The notes under the pieces are model-generated. The model was not told where the DNA came from, ran no database searches, and saw only the letters and a program-made list of their open reading frames with translations. Both the position numbers and the translations under genes were made by a program. From Haloarchaeobius sp. HME9146 (GTDB taxonomy: Archaea; Halobacteriota; Halobacteria; Halobacteriales; Natrialbaceae), in NCBI RefSeq assembly GCF_025399835.1, contig NZ_JAODVR010000001.1, forward strand, positions 2,418,001 through 2,482,000: a stretch of DNA of 64,000 nt, written 5' to 3'. This document shows positions 44,236 to 53,299 of the stretch, piece after piece. How positions within the stretch are numbered: the first letter of the stretch is position 1; every line of letters starts with the position of its first letter.

Positions 44236-44699
44236 GCGACACCGAGAAAGAACTCCGCGTCTCGAAGATACGTAACGGTACCGTCATCGACCACGTCCGC
44301 GGCGGCCAGGCACTCAACGTGCTGGCCATCCTCGGCATCAAGGGGACCAGCGGCGAGCAGGTGTCCATCGGGATGAACGTCCCATCGGGGACGCTGGCGA
44401 CGAAGGACGTCGTGAAGGTCGAAGGCCGCGAGCTCAGCCAGGACGAGGTGGACGTGCTCTCGCTCATCGCGCCCGACGCGACCATCAACATCGTCCGCGA
44501 CTACGAGGTCGTCGAGAAGCACCGCGTCTCGCGCCCCGAGTCCGTCTCGGGCGTGCTCTCGTGTCCGAACCACAACTGCATCACGAACGCGAAGGAGCCG
44601 GTCGACACCGAGTTCGAGGTGCTGCGCGACGGCGTTCGCTGTGGCTACTGCGAGACCATCGTCCGCGAGGACATCGCCTCGCACATCCACACCGACTGA
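44232..44699 (+). CDS. pyrI: Aspartate carbamoyltransferase, regulatory subunit
   Basis: 155 aa. [21 protein letters not shown] is the allosteric-domain start; C-terminal CPNHNC ... CGYCE positions four Cys for the zinc site that contacts PyrB. It mediates CTP/ATP control of the complex. Translationally coupled to pyrB. Confidence 0.95.
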   Translation: MSDTEKELRVSKIRNGTVIDHVRGGQALNVLAILGIKGTSGEQVSIGMNVPSGTLATKDVVKVEGRELSQDEVDVLSLIAPDATINIVRDYEVVEKHRVSRPESVSGVLSCPNHNCITNAKEPVDTEFEVLRDGVRCGYCETIVREDIASHIHTD

Positions 44700-44803
44700 T
44701 ACGGTTCGGCAGGACTTGTGGGCCCCTTTCGATACGGCATCCCACACCACGAAAGCAAGACTCGCCAGAAAGGACTAAATAGTCACCGGACGAACCAATT
44801 ACC

Positions 44804-44917
44804 ATGTCGAAGAAGTTCAAACTCGTACTCGCCCTGGTCGCAGCTGTCCTCGTCTACAAGATGGTCGCCGGTGGGTCCGGCACCGCCGTCGAAGTCGACT
44901 ACGACGTCGAAGAGTAG
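44804..44917 (+). CDS. Very small membrane protein (37 aa)
   Basis: 37 aa: three Lys at the N-terminus, a single hydrophobic helix (about residues 7-21), a Gly/Ser link and an acidic tail ending DYDVEE. ATG 44804 has a TATA-like CTAAATAG element at 44777-44784. Orthologues of this kind occur in haloarchaea without a function. The codon use matches that of neighbours, which supports a real gene. Confidence 0.6.
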   Translation: MSKKFKLVLALVAAVLVYKMVAGGSGTAVEVDYDVEE

Positions 44918-44979
44918 CCACTCGAACAGCCCCTCCGTTTTTCGAAACACGTACCCATGCTCGTTCCCCAGCGACAGGT

Positions 44980-45810
44980 ATGTACGGCGTCGTCACGCGG
45001 AACGAACCGGAGCTCGACTGGTCGGAGTTCGACCGGGCATTCTACGAGGTCAAGGACGTGACCGGGCGCGCGGTCGAACCGGTCGCCGAGGCCGTGAACA
45101 TGGTCTCCTGTTTCGGCGACACCGCCGCCGGCGAGGCCAAACCCGACCTCGTCCCGGTGAGCGACGAGGGTGAGAAAGCGACGCGAGAGCGGACGTACTT
45201 CGACTGGGGCTACATCTGCCCCTCCCGCGAGCGCTACCGGGAGGGCCTGCTGGAGATGATCGAGGACTGTGCCGCCGTGAACGGGGACATCCGCCTCGAC
45301 GACGTGGGATTCCCGCGACAGGAGTACTGCTACTGCGAGCACTGCAACGAGGCCTTCGAGCAAAGCGAGTACGAGGACCGCTTCGACTGGCGCGCGAGCG
45401 TCATCACCGAGTTCGTCGCCGAGGCCACGGAGCGCATCCCGGGCAAGACCTACTTCACGCTCTACCCCGACCCGTACCCGGGCCACCTGTACGAGCGCGC
45501 CGGCCTCGACCTCGACGCGCTCGCCGAGTACGTCGACGAGTTCGTCGTTCCGCTCTACGACATGGCGTACTCGACGACGTACTGGCTGGAGGTCATCGCG
45601 TCGGGGTTCCAGGACGCCCTCTCGAAGCCGTTCTCCATCGAGCTCTATGCTGTCGATGTGGACCTCGACAACCTCATCCACGCGACCGAGGTCGCCGACG
45701 CCTACGCCGAGGACGTGTACTTCGGCTACGACGCGAGCCAGGCCAGTGCGGCCATCCGCCGGATGAAGGCGGACTCGCAGGACGGGAAGTCCTTCGGCGA
45801 CTTCGAGTAG
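44980..45810 (+). CDS. Conserved haloarchaeal protein, possible TIM-barrel glycoside hydrolase-like
   Basis: 276 aa. The alternating pattern with YICPSRERYREGLLEMIED, GDIRLDDVGFPRQEYCYCEHCNEAFEQ and TYFTLYPDPYPGHLYERAGLDLDALAEYVDEFVVPLYDMAY resembles beta-barrel hydrolases of the GHL10/DUF4015 type (each motif shown in parts). The four Cys in ECYCxxC-like cluster (YCYCEHC) suggest a metal site. I do not recognise a named family; the hydrolase idea is moderate inference. Confidence 0.6.
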   Translation: MYGVVTRNEPELDWSEFDRAFYEVKDVTGRAVEPVAEAVNMVSCFGDTAAGEAKPDLVPVSDEGEKATRERTYFDWGYICPSRERYREGLLEMIEDCAAVNGDIRLDDVGFPRQEYCYCEHCNEAFEQSEYEDRFDWRASVITEFVAEATERIPGKTYFTLYPDPYPGHLYERAGLDLDALAEYVDEFVVPLYDMAYSTTYWLEVIASGFQDALSKPFSIELYAVDVDLDNLIHATEVADAYAEDVYFGYDASQASAAIRRMKADSQDGKSFGDFE

Positions 45811-45823
45811 CGCCTTCTTCCTT

Positions 45824-46291
45824 TCAGACCGGCATCCGCATCGAGTGGTACTGCTGGGCCATCCCGTACTCCTCGAAGAACTCTCGGGCTCCCTCGTTGT
45901 CGACGTGGACCGAGAGCGAGAAGAACGCGCAGTCGCGCTCGCGCCCCCAGTCGACGAGTCGGTCGAGCAGGTCGGTGGCCACGCCCTCCCGTCGGTACTC
46001 GGGTTTCACGAAAAGGCCGTCGCAGTAGACCGCAGGAGGCCGGTCGTAGATTGGTGGCGTCGGCGAGACCGCGCCGGAGACGTTCCCGACGAGCTCTCCG
46101 TCGTCGATCTCGGCGACGAACAGGACGCGGTCCTCGTCGTCGAGCCAGTAGTCGATGGCGGGGTCGGTCCGGGCCTGGTCGGTGAGGTTGCTGTACTCGG
46201 GTTCTCGGTCCTCGGCCGCCTCGTAGGCGGGCACGAGGAGGTCCTGTGCGATTCGTGGCTGGTCGGCTGGTGTTGCCTGGCGTACTTGCAT
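45824..46291 (-). CDS. GNAT family N-acetyltransferase
   Basis: 155 aa. VKPEYRREGVATDLLDRLVDW is the acetyl-CoA binding motif A, and SLSVHVDNEGAREFFEEYGM motif B of the GNAT fold. Substrate unknown. Convergent with the 44980 gene. Confidence 0.85.
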   Translation of the reverse strand: MQVRQATPADQPRIAQDLLVPAYEAAEDREPEYSNLTDQARTDPAIDYWLDDEDRVLFVAEIDDGELVGNVSGAVSPTPPIYDRPPAVYCDGLFVKPEYRREGVATDLLDRLVDWGRERDCAFFSLSVHVDNEGAREFFEEYGMAQQYHSMRMPV

Positions 46292-46546
46292 CTGTGTTCG
46301 TGGTCGGCTGGTGCTGTCGAGGTCGACAGCGACGTGGCTGGCGAGTGGTGCGAGACGACAGAGTGACGGGGATGTGGTACCCGGTCACTCGCTCAGAAGA
46401 GGGTCATCCTGTCGTCATATCGGTGGAACAGATACAAAAGCGTATCTCTGGTTTGTGAATGGCTCACCCCGAATCAGCCACCCCGTGACGGGTGGACCTC
46501 TCCGGGAGAAAGCATTTACCGACCTCCGGAGTTTCCTCGACCGACC

Positions 46547-47596
46547 ATGGCCCTCCGATTTCGGTCCCTACTCGTCGTGTTCATCCTCGTCCTCTCGGGG
46601 TGTAGCGGCTTCGCCGACGTCCAGCCGACGCGAGAGCCGCTGACCGTCGAGACGACTGACAGCCCCACCGAGTCGACGGTGACGACCGGTACCGCGAGCC
46701 GAACGACCGACGATGGCTACTACCACGGCTTCCAGTTCACCGCCGAGTCGGTCGACGAGGCATCACTCGCCCGTGAGCACGTCCAGAGTCGAGACATCCC
46801 CGGCTACGAGACGCAACTGGTAGACGACCTGTTCGCCGACGGGAACGCCACCACCGTGACCGTCGTCCCCGCAGGTTCCACCGTCGACGACGGTCCCCGG
46901 GACAGAACCCTCGACGATGGGACGTACATCCGCGACAATGGCACGTACTACCGAATCGACAGGACGGTGACCGCGGAGGCGGAGACGGACGGGTACCGGC
47001 TGTACACCGAGGGCCCGCTGCAGAACGACAGGGACGAAGACCAGTACGAGACGGCGACCGAGGAGGCCGTCGACTTCGCCAACCTGTCGTCGTACGACCA
47101 GACCCTCTTCGTGCAGGTCCTTCCCGACGAACGAAGACGGCGGCATGGTACCTCGATTGGGGAGGCCACCTGGCGTGCACCACGGTCGAACGCCTCCGAG
47201 GAGTCGCAACTCGTCGACGGCTCCGTCAACTACGTCCGCTACGACGGTGACCTGTATCTGGCCCGGCAGGAGGAAGCGCTCCGTGTCACCGTCTTCGACG
47301 TCCGCTACGACCTCGTGCCGGTTGCCGACTCGCACGAGGCGTTCGCCGACGACCACCTCGACCACCTCGTGGTGCCGTTGAACGACAGCACGCCGACCGA
47401 GCCCGCAACCCGGGAGTTCCTCGTCTCGGTCATCGAGGACGGATACGTACACGTCGACGTCAACAGGGAGGCAGTGCCGAACGGACTGTATGCTGCGTCC
47501 CTCTGGATCCGTGAACAGCCGCCGCGAGGTGGGGCTGTTTACGTCCGCTACCAGGGCGACCTGTACATCATCAAGGTGCGCGAGGCGGTCGAGTGA
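46547..47596 (+). CDS. Secreted lipoprotein, haloarchaeal
   Basis: 349 aa. MALRFRSLLVVFILVLSGCSGF is a Sec-type signal with lipobox LSGC. A Thr/Ser-rich linker (about 25-60) precedes a beta-rich repeated body; DGTYIRDNGTYYRID and GSVNYVRYDGDLYLARQEEAL look like two related repeats, and the final GGAVYVRYQGDLYIIKV a third. No enzyme motif. It stands alone, with TTTACC 30 bp upstream. Confidence 0.75.
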   Translation: MALRFRSLLVVFILVLSGCSGFADVQPTREPLTVETTDSPTESTVTTGTASRTTDDGYYHGFQFTAESVDEASLAREHVQSRDIPGYETQLVDDLFADGNATTVTVVPAGSTVDDGPRDRTLDDGTYIRDNGTYYRIDRTVTAEAETDGYRLYTEGPLQNDRDEDQYETATEEAVDFANLSSYDQTLFVQVLPDERRRRHGTSIGEATWRAPRSNASEESQLVDGSVNYVRYDGDLYLARQEEALRVTVFDVRYDLVPVADSHEAFADDHLDHLVVPLNDSTPTEPATREFLVSVIEDGYVHVDVNREAVPNGLYAASLWIREQPPRGGAVYVRYQGDLYIIKVREAVE

Positions 47597-47629
47597 CAGT
47601 CGGCGGGCAACCGAGCAGGCCCGTCGTCG

Positions 47630-48187
47630 TCAGGAGAACTGCTGTCTCCGCCACGCGACGAGGTCCTCGCGGTCGCGGGTGTCGTCGGGGAGGTGGTGGA
47701 ACCACCCTGCTTTCGAGATTTCGTCGTCAGGGTCCGCGATCTCCGTCTCCGTCGTCTCGGCCTGGGCGGCGTACACCGGCAGGACGGCACACATCGACTG
47801 CTCGCCCGAGACGAGCCGGAGTTTCGTGAGGATGGCGAGTCCGTCGTAGCTGGCCTCGATACCGGCCTCCTCGGCGAGTTCGCGTTCCGCGGCCTCGCGG
47901 TAGTTCTCTGCGTCGTCGACGCCGCCACCGGGCAGGACCCAGAGGTCGACGCCCTCGTGGCGGACCAGCAGAAGTGACCCGTCAGGGCGGTAGACGATGG
48001 TGTGCGCCCCGTATGGCGCGCCGGTCTCGTTGGTTCGCTCGGCGAGGGTGCGGAACCGGCGGCGCGAGACGTACCGGGTGCGGGTCACTTCCATCGGGTC
48101 GTCGTGGCGCTCGCGGAGCTCGTGGTACATCTGTTGGCCGTGTTGGTCGGCCTCGTGGGCCAGGTACCAGAGGTCGTCGACGGGCAT
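47630..48187 (-). CDS. NUDIX hydrolase
   Basis: 185 aa from ATG 48187. The Nudix box GGGVDDAENYREAAERELAEEAGIE (GX5EX7REUXEEXGU) is complete. The first 65 residues form an alpha-helical leader with DLWYLAHEADQHGQQMYHELRERHDDP. It hydrolyses a nucleoside diphosphate linked to another moiety; identity unknown. The upstream extension to 48385 has no support. Confidence 0.85.
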   Translation of the reverse strand: MPVDDLWYLAHEADQHGQQMYHELRERHDDPMEVTRTRYVSRRRFRTLAERTNETGAPYGAHTIVYRPDGSLLLVRHEGVDLWVLPGGGVDDAENYREAAERELAEEAGIEASYDGLAILTKLRLVSGEQSMCAVLPVYAAQAETTETEIADPDDEISKAGWFHHLPDDTRDREDLVAWRRQQFS

Positions 48188-48377
48188 CACGCCGACCCGG
48201 CCGAGGGCGGTCGGTCGGTGACGATACGAGAGAGAGACTGGATAGCGACGTGAATCATTGCGATGATGTATCGTATCGAGGAGCAAAATCGCTTCGACAC
48301 GGGAGAATCCTTCGGACGCGGCACAGCCGACTCCCGCCACGGGGTTTACCCGCGGGACGGCGCTACCGGCGGGTGCA

Positions 48378-49070
48378 ATGACCAACGCACTGTTCGTCGT
48401 CAGCGAGGAAGGCTACTGGGCCGAGGAATGTATCGAACCGCTCACGACGCTCGACGAGGCGGGCGTCGACGTGACGGTCGCGACACCGACGGGCGAGCCG
48501 CCGGTCGTCGACGAGGTCTCGCTGGACCCCGACGACGTGGGCGAGGAGCAGGTCGAACGCTATCGAGAGATAGACGAGACCGACGAGCGCCTGAACGACC
48601 CGGTCCCGGTCGCAGGCGAGGACGCCGCGGACTACGACGCGGTCGTCTTCCCCGGCGGGCACGGCACCGAGTGGGACGTGAACCAGGACAGCGACGCGCG
48701 GCGGCTCCTCCGGGACGCGGTGGCCGATGAGGATGGAGTCGCCCTCGTGGTCTGTCACGCCGTTGGGCTGCTCGCGTTCACCCGTGAGGAGTCGGGCGAG
48801 TTCCTCGTCGCGGGCCGCGACGTGACCGGCTTCCCGAACGCCTGGGAGGCGGACATCGTCGACGAGTACGACCGACTGCACGACGGGCGCAAGCTCCCGT
48901 ACTGGGTGGAGGACGAGGTCGTCGCCGCCGGTGGCAACTGGGACGCCGAACTCGACAGCGAGACGAGCGTCACGGTCGACGGCGACCTCGTGACGGCTCG
49001 CGGTCCCGGGTCCTCGTCGGAGGCGGCACGGACGCTGCTCGAAGCGCTCAGTATCGAGACGCCGGCCTGA
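48378..49070 (+). CDS. DJ-1/PfpI family protein (Hsp31-like glyoxalase/deglycase fold)
   Basis: 230 aa. VVFPGGHGTEWD holds the conserved Glu, VVCHAVG contains the nucleophilic Cys126, and SGEFLVAGRDVTGFPNAWEADI is the Hsp31-type pattern. Possible glyoxalase III, chaperone or deglycase. TATA-like GTTTAC lies about 30 bp upstream. Confidence 0.82.
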   Translation: MTNALFVVSEEGYWAEECIEPLTTLDEAGVDVTVATPTGEPPVVDEVSLDPDDVGEEQVERYREIDETDERLNDPVPVAGEDAADYDAVVFPGGHGTEWDVNQDSDARRLLRDAVADEDGVALVVCHAVGLLAFTREESGEFLVAGRDVTGFPNAWEADIVDEYDRLHDGRKLPYWVEDEVVAAGGNWDAELDSETSVTVDGDLVTARGPGSSSEAARTLLEALSIETPA

Positions 49071-49142
49071 GCTCGAAGCTGCCTGTCGTCCGACCGGACA
49101 CGAATCAGTCCCTTTTTAATCGGTCCGTGGGTACGCCGAGGT

Positions 49143-49346
49143 ATGAGCTTCGAGGAAGACGACCGCGTCGTCCTGCACGACAAGCACAGCGAGTACGACG
49201 GCCAGACCGGCAAGATCACCCAGGTCATGGAGACCATGTTCGGTGACGCCACGTACACCATCGCGTTCGAGGACGGCCAGGAGCAGGGCATCCCGGAGGA
49301 CCAGCTCGAGGCCGCCGCGGACGACGACGAAGACGACGAAGAATAA
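49143..49346 (+). CDS. Small acidic protein with SH3-like (KOW-like) fold
   Basis: 67 aa. SFEEDDRVVLHDKHSEYDGQTGKITQVMETMFGDATYTIAFEDGQEQGI is split across a five-stranded SH3/KOW-like pattern, with G-x-I-T turn, and the tail is all Asp/Glu. CTTTTTAAT lies about 27 bp upstream. It begins the RNA-processing block and is 12 bp before the DUF54-like gene. Confidence 0.65.
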   Translation: MSFEEDDRVVLHDKHSEYDGQTGKITQVMETMFGDATYTIAFEDGQEQGIPEDQLEAAADDDEDDEE

Positions 49347-49358
49347 GCGGATTTTCAG

Positions 49359-49793
49359 ATGCCGAAGGTTCCGTTCCACTACGTCGACCTGCGTGCGTTC
49401 TGTTACGCCACCGAAGACGAGAAGCGCGTCGAGGACGCCCTGCGCTACTACCTCCCGGAGGAGTACGAGGTCGACCGCATGGTCAACGAAGGACACCACG
49501 GCGACCGCATCGTCGTGCTCTCCGCGCGGGTCGAGAACGCCGACGACGTCCGTCACGTCCTGGCGCGAGTGGCGGAACTGGACGACATCGAGTCGGTCAT
49601 CGGGGAACTCGACGACCGCGTGACCGACAACTGCGAGCTGTTCTTGCGACTCGACAAGCAGGCCGCCTTCTCCGGCGAGACCGGCCTCGGCGAGGGTATC
49701 ACCTTCCGGGCGAAGGTGGAGGCCTACCCCGCGAAGAAGGAAGCGGCCGTGAAGAACGCCCGCGAGACGCTGGAGTCGCTGCGCGAGCAGTAA
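49359..49793 (+). CDS. RNA-binding protein of the DUF54 type (possible exosome-associated)
   Basis: 144 aa. FHYVDLRAFCYATEDEKRVEDALRYYLP, EGHHGDRIVVL and LRLDKQAAFSGETGL, each in parts, match archaeal DUF54 RNA-binding proteins encoded near exosome and RNase P genes. The next gene is rnp3, 83 bp downstream. Confidence 0.75.
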   Translation: MPKVPFHYVDLRAFCYATEDEKRVEDALRYYLPEEYEVDRMVNEGHHGDRIVVLSARVENADDVRHVLARVAELDDIESVIGELDDRVTDNCELFLRLDKQAAFSGETGLGEGITFRAKVEAYPAKKEAAVKNARETLESLREQ

Positions 49794-49876
49794 CGCTGGC
49801 ACCGCCGCAGCCCCGCACCGCTGCGACCGCTTCCCGAATCGGAAGCGTAAGGTGCCTGCTGGCGGGAGGATTTTCC

Positions 49877-50581
49877 ATGTACGAGGCCGTCCACGCCCAC
49901 CCCGACGGTGAGACGACAGTCGCCCGGTTCGCCCACACCGCCGCCGAGTACGGGTACGACGGCATCGTCGTCCGCAACCACGGTGACGCTCGCGCCGACT
50001 ACGACGCCGAGCGCATCGCCGAGGCGTACGACATCGACGTGGTCCCCGGCCTCGAGATCCGCGCCGACGACCAGAACCAGGCGTCGGGCTACATCGGGAA
50101 CTACCGCCGCCAGTACACGCTCTTGCTCATGCACGGCGGGTCGAAGCCCCTGAACCGGTTCGCCGTCGAACAGGACCGCATCGACGTGCTCTGTCACCCG
50201 ATGCGCGACCGGGGCGACTTCAACCACGTCCTCGCCAAGGCCGCCGCCGAAAACGGGGTTCGCATCGAGTTCAATCTCCGCGACGTGCTCCGCAAGACCG
50301 GCGGGCAGCGCGTCCAGAGCTTCCAGTCGCTGCGGAAACTGCGGGAACTGGTCGAGAAGTACGACGCCCCCTACGTCGTGAGTGGTGACCCCCGCTCGCA
50401 CCTGGAACTGCGAGCGTCGCGAGAGCTCGTCGCGCTCGGCGAGGCAATCGGGTTCGACCGCGAGCAGGTCGCCGACGGCCTGCGCGAGTGGGGGCGACTC
50501 GCGACCCGGAACCGCGAGCGCGAGTCCGACGCTTTCATCGAACCCGGGGTGCGTAGAGGCCGGTATGAAGAGACCGATTGA
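49877..50581 (+). CDS. rnp3: Ribonuclease P protein component 3 (Rpp30)
   Basis: 234 aa TIM-barrel-like Rpp30: MYEAVHAHPDG, GYDGIVVRNHGD, GLEIRADD and DVLCHPMRDRGDFNHVLAKAAAENGVRIEFNLRD over several motifs. It binds RNase P RNA with Pop5 to trim tRNA 5' leaders. It overlaps the methyltransferase by 17 bp. Confidence 0.93.
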   Translation: MYEAVHAHPDGETTVARFAHTAAEYGYDGIVVRNHGDARADYDAERIAEAYDIDVVPGLEIRADDQNQASGYIGNYRRQYTLLLMHGGSKPLNRFAVEQDRIDVLCHPMRDRGDFNHVLAKAAAENGVRIEFNLRDVLRKTGGQRVQSFQSLRKLRELVEKYDAPYVVSGDPRSHLELRASRELVALGEAIGFDREQVADGLREWGRLATRNRERESDAFIEPGVRRGRYEETD

Positions 50582-51191
50582 GGACCACGCCGCCCGCTTC
50601 GACGAGATGGCCGGCCGGTACGACGACGAAGTCAACCAGACAGACGAGTACAAGGCCTGCGTCTCGTTCGTCCTCGACCACGCGAAAGAGGACCTGACGA
50701 CCGAGGACACCGTGCTCGACCTGGGCTGTGGCACCGGTGCCATCGGCCTCTCGCTCGCCGAGTACGCGAAGACCGTCGTCGGCCGCGACATCAGCGAGGG
50801 CATGCTGGAGCAGGCTCGCGAGAAGGCCGACGACGCCGGACTCGACAACGTCGAGTTCGGGCAGGGGACCTTCCGCGAACCGGACTACGACGGACAGGTC
50901 GACGTGGTCGTCTCGAACTTCGCCATGCACCACCTCTCCGACGAGGAGAAGCGCGAGGCCATCCAGGTCATCGCCGACCTCTGCCCGCGCAAGTTCGTCC
51001 TCGGGGACGTGATGTTCTTCGGCGAACCCAACCCCGACGAGCCGTTCTACTCCCCCGAGGTCGACGACCCCTCGACGGTCGGCCACCTCGCCGACGCCTT
51101 CACCGACGCCGGGTTCGTGCTGACCGCGGTCGAACCGGTCCACGACCAGGTCGGCGTCCTCGTCGGCGAACGGGTCGACGTAGACCGGTGA
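50565..51191 (+). CDS. Class I SAM-dependent methyltransferase
   Basis: 208 aa from ATG 50565. VLDLGCGTGAIGLSLAEY is SAM motif I; VDVVVSNFAMHHLSDEEKREAIQ is motif IV (N-F-AM-HH like ubiE/Type-11). It overlaps rnp3 by 17 bp and precedes rnp2 by 13 bp, inside the operon. Substrate unknown; tRNA/RNA or small molecule are equally possible. Confidence 0.85.
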   Translation: MKRPIEDHAARFDEMAGRYDDEVNQTDEYKACVSFVLDHAKEDLTTEDTVLDLGCGTGAIGLSLAEYAKTVVGRDISEGMLEQAREKADDAGLDNVEFGQGTFREPDYDGQVDVVVSNFAMHHLSDEEKREAIQVIADLCPRKFVLGDVMFFGEPNPDEPFYSPEVDDPSTVGHLADAFTDAGFVLTAVEPVHDQVGVLVGERVDVDR

Positions 51192-51204
51192 GGTTCGAGG
51201 ACCG

Positions 51205-51684
51205 ATGAAACACCTTCCAAAGGCCCTCAGACCGAAGCGCCGGTACCTCGCCGTCGGCATCGAGTCCACCCCGGACGCCTCGTTCGGTCGTGGCGACTTC
51301 CAGCGCGAGCTGTGGTACGCCGCCCAGAACCTCGTCGGCGACGTGGGGAGCGCCGACGCCGACCTCACCGTCATCCAGTTCCACTTCGAGGACGGGACCG
51401 GCGAGGCCATCGTCCGGGCCCGCCACGGCCACACCGAGACGGCGCGGGCATCACTCGCCTGTATCGCGAGCATCAACGGCGCGGACTGTGGCCTTCACGT
51501 CCGTGGAATCTCCGGCACCATACGCGCCTGTGAAGAAAAGTATTTAGGACGCCCGTCGGAAGGTCCGAGACAGAGAACCGTCGCGTTCGAGCACGACGAC
51601 CGGGCCGCTATCGAGCGAGATTCCGTTCTCGATGTGCGCGTCAACGGCGAGTACATCGGCGCGACGAACCTCGATTTCCAGTGA
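51205..51684 (+). CDS. rnp2: Ribonuclease P protein component 2 (Pop5/Rpp14)
   Basis: 159 aa. LPKALRPKRRYLAVGIES and RASLACIASINGADCGLHVRGISGTIRAC are Pop5 signatures. It pairs with Rpp30 in RNase P. It carries an extra 40 C-terminal residues beyond most archaeal Pop5, a common haloarchaeal extension. psmA begins 6 bp after its stop. Confidence 0.92.
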   Translation: MKHLPKALRPKRRYLAVGIESTPDASFGRGDFQRELWYAAQNLVGDVGSADADLTVIQFHFEDGTGEAIVRARHGHTETARASLACIASINGADCGLHVRGISGTIRACEEKYLGRPSEGPRQRTVAFEHDDRAAIERDSVLDVRVNGEYIGATNLDFQ

Positions 51685-51690
51685 TCTACA

Positions 51691-52464
51691 ATGCAGGGAC
51701 AAGCGTCACAGCAGGCGTACGACCGGGGTATCACCATCTTCTCCCCGGACGGTCGCCTCTACCAGGTCGAGTACGCCCGCGAGGCCGTCAAGCGGGGCAC
51801 CGCCAGTATCGGGGTTCGAACGAACGAGGGGGTCGTCCTCTGCGTGGACAAGCGCATCCGCTCCCCGCTGATGGAGCGCAGTAGCGTCGAGAAGATCCAC
51901 AAGGCCGACGACCACGTGGGTATCGCGAGCGCCGGCCACGTCGCCGACGCCCGCCAGCTCATCGACTTCGCCCGCCGTGATTCGCAGGTCAACCAGCTGC
52001 GCTACGGCGAGCCCATCGGGGTCGAGACGCTGACGAAGGACGTCACCGACCACATCCAGCAGTACACGCAGGTCGGTGGTGCCCGCCCGTTCGGTGTCGC
52101 GCTCATCATCGGCGGCATCGAGAACGGCGAGCCGCGCCTGTTCGAGACCGACCCCTCCGGGACGCCCTACGAGTGGAAGGCCCTCGCTGTCGGCGCGGAC
52201 CGCGGCGATATCCAGGAATACCTCGAGACGAACTACGACGACGACGCCGACCTCGACGGCGGCATCGAACTCGCCCTGCGCGCGCTCGGCGAGGTGAACG
52301 AGGACGGACTGCGTCCCGAGAGCATCGGGATGGCGACGGTCGACGTCGAATCCGAGACGTTCGTCTCGCTCACCGACGACGAGGTCGAGGAGTACCTCAC
52401 CGACCTCGAGCTGCTCGCGCCCGAGGAAGACGAGGACGCCGGCGACGAGACGACCGAGGAGTAA
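51691..52464 (+). CDS. psmA: Proteasome alpha subunit
   Basis: 257 aa. The N-terminal YDRGITIFSPDGRLYQVEYAREAVKRG is the alpha-subunit signature helix, with the YD-R gating motif. It forms the outer rings of the 20S proteasome. Acidic C-terminal 30 residues are halophile-typical. Inverted repeat CCCGA/TCGGG after the stop may be a terminator. Confidence 0.95.
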   Translation: MQGQASQQAYDRGITIFSPDGRLYQVEYAREAVKRGTASIGVRTNEGVVLCVDKRIRSPLMERSSVEKIHKADDHVGIASAGHVADARQLIDFARRDSQVNQLRYGEPIGVETLTKDVTDHIQQYTQVGGARPFGVALIIGGIENGEPRLFETDPSGTPYEWKALAVGADRGDIQEYLETNYDDDADLDGGIELALRALGEVNEDGLRPESIGMATVDVESETFVSLTDDEVEEYLTDLELLAPEEDEDAGDETTEE

Positions 52465-52518
52465 CCCGACTCCCTGTTCGGGAAACACCTTTTTAACCAC
52501 ACCGCGTAAGTTTCGCGT

Positions 52519-53244
52519 ATGATTTCACTTGACGAAGCGGTGACGGCGCGACTTGAGAGCCACGGTGCGCGCTTCGAGGTCCTCGTCGACCCCGACGCCG
52601 CGCTGGCCATCAAGCGCGGCGAGTTCGAGGGTGAACTCGAGGACGTCATCGCTGCCGAAGACGTGTTCGAGGACGCCTCGCGCGGCGACCGCCCCGCCGA
52701 GAGCGACCTGGAGAAGGTGTTCGAGACCACAGACCCGATGGCCATCATCCCCGAGGTCATCAAGCGCGGGGAGATCCAGATCACGGCCGAGCAGCGCCGC
52801 GAGATGCAAGAACAGAAGCGCAAACAGCTCGTCCAGAAGATCGCCCGGAACGCGGTCAACCCGCAGATGGACAACGCGCCCCATCCGCCGGACCGAATCG
52901 AGTCGGCGCTGGAGCAGGCGGGCTTCCAGGTCGACCCGATGGAGCCGGTAGAGAGCCAGGTCGACGACGCCCTCGACGCCCTGCGCCCGGTCATCCCCAT
53001 CCGGTTCGACGAGGTGACCATCGCGGTCCACGTCCCCGCGGACTACGCGGGCAGCACGCAGGCGAAGGTCCGGAACTACGGCGACCTCGAACGCGAGGAG
53101 TGGCAGAACGACGGCTCGTGGGTCGGCGTCGTCACCTTCCCCGCCGGGATGCAGAACGACTTCTACGACATGGTCAACGACATGACCAGCGGTGAGGCCG
53201 AGACGCGCATCATCAAAGACGAGGACGACATCAGCACGCGGTAG
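52519..53244 (+). CDS. Ribosome maturation protein SBDS (Sdo1)
   Basis: 241 aa. RLESHGARFEVLVDPDAALAIKRGE, VFEDASRGDRPAESDLEKVF and NPQMDNAPHPPDRIESALEQAG are in the three SBDS domains (listed as separate motifs). It removes eIF6 from 50S subunits. CTTTTTAACC at about 52489 is its own TATA element, so it may be transcribed separately from psmA. Confidence 0.93.
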   Translation: MISLDEAVTARLESHGARFEVLVDPDAALAIKRGEFEGELEDVIAAEDVFEDASRGDRPAESDLEKVFETTDPMAIIPEVIKRGEIQITAEQRREMQEQKRKQLVQKIARNAVNPQMDNAPHPPDRIESALEQAGFQVDPMEPVESQVDDALDALRPVIPIRFDEVTIAVHVPADYAGSTQAKVRNYGDLEREEWQNDGSWVGVVTFPAGMQNDFYDMVNDMTSGEAETRIIKDEDDISTR

Positions 53245-53299
53245 CTGGCGTCGTCACTCGCCGGTGAGGCCGGAACAGAAACAGTAGCAAAAGGCCGAA

